Assembly: GCA_030590185.1 (NCBI GenBank)
Contig: JAUUZB010000118.1
Location: 1-8,132, forward strand
Source of the DNA: Deltaproteobacteria bacterium
GTDB taxonomy: Bacteria; Myxococcota; XYA12-FULL-58-9; JAUUZB01
Length of the DNA stretch: 8,132 nt
Reading direction: 5' to 3'
Position numbers and translations under genes: made by a program. Shown here in pieces: positions 8,019 to 8,132 of this stretch; the stretch's first letter is position 1, and the number at the start of each line of letters is the position of its first letter. The notes under the pieces were generated by a model that was given only the letters and a program-made list of their open reading frames with translations, was not told the origin of the DNA and did no database searches.

Positions 8019-8048
8019 TTGCCCTGGCGCCCGATTCCCCGCTATAGG
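8019..8048 (+). promoter_or_regulatory. Candidate divergent promoter for the rightward gene
   Basis: TTGCCC (8019-8024) and TATAGG (8043-8048) are 18 bases apart and point at the ATG at 8075. Both boxes match consensus at four of six positions. The pair does not overlap the leftward -35 box (8001-8006) but lies within 15 bases of it, so the two promoters could share regulation. The match could be chance in a region this short. Confidence 0.3.
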
Positions 8049-8074
8049 GCCGCAAACTGCACGGAGAAGACACG

Positions 8075-8132
8075 ATGCCACTCGCGCTGCTCCTCGTCCT
8101 CGCCACCCAGATGTCCAGCGGCGGATCCGATG
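8075..8132 (+). CDS. 5' end of a divergent gene, probably exported protein
   Basis: ATG at 8075 has GGAG eight bases upstream and opens a frame that continues to the window edge, 19 codons plus one base. The visible residues begin MPLALLLVLATQ and continue MSSGGSD: a short hydrophobic stretch followed by small polar residues, which looks like a signal peptide lacking an obvious basic N-region. Nothing about function can be said. The opposite strand here shows no nuoC-like sequence, which supports a divergent gene rather than a longer nuo cluster. Confidence is limited by the short visible length. Confidence 0.45.
   Translation, partial: MPLALLLVLATQMSSGGSD

Noticed and set aside
7935..8081. 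49-residue N-terminal extension of NuoD from GTG at 8081, or a nuoC remnant fused to nuoD
   Set aside because: The extension has no similarity to NuoC or NuoD and crosses the likely promoter; a strong Shine-Dalgarno precedes the ATG at 7934. The other two minus frames in this gap hit stops and also lack NuoC motifs.

Overview
The window comes from a high-GC, Gram-negative bacterium. The evidence is a proton-pumping complex I, a predicted outer-membrane beta-barrel, a lipoprotein and Sec-type signal peptides. The style of NuoD and the compact NuoG suggest a Myxococcota or other 'deltaproteobacterial' or environmental lineage. That placement is a guess from how the proteins read, not from a search.

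Nearly everything lies on the minus strand and looks like one tightly packed transcription unit running from about 7.9 kb down to the left edge. The order is nuoD (7934-6741), nuoG (6717-5131), nuoH (5105-3885), nuoI (3875-3321), an outer-membrane FadL/PorV-like barrel (3311-1803), a PhnD-like periplasmic binding protein (about 1690-881), and an ABC_sub_bind-type lipoprotein cut by the window edge (881-1). Gaps between genes are 25 bases or less, except a 112-base stretch between the barrel gene and the PhnD-like gene. Two junctions are TGATG stop/start overlaps. The only clear intergenic region is 7935-8074. It carries a plausible promoter for the nuo unit and another firing rightwards into a gene of which only the first 19 codons are visible.

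NuoD, NuoG, NuoH and NuoI are core parts of NADH:quinone oxidoreductase: the quinone-site subunit, an Fe-S electron-input subunit, the membrane subunit coupling quinone reduction to proton pumping, and the Fe-S wire to the quinone. nuoE and nuoF, which normally sit between nuoD and nuoG, are absent here. nuoJ does not follow nuoI. NuoG is short (528 residues) but keeps all four Fe-S ligand sets, including the optional N7 set.

The three genes after nuoI form an envelope set: an outer-membrane barrel plus two unrelated solute-binding proteins, with no permease or ATPase in view. Their close spacing behind complex I genes is the most unusual feature of the window. The PhnD-like gene has no in-frame ATG, GTG or TTG in the expected place. 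It either starts at CTG with a good Shine-Dalgarno or carries a frameshift near its 5' end.
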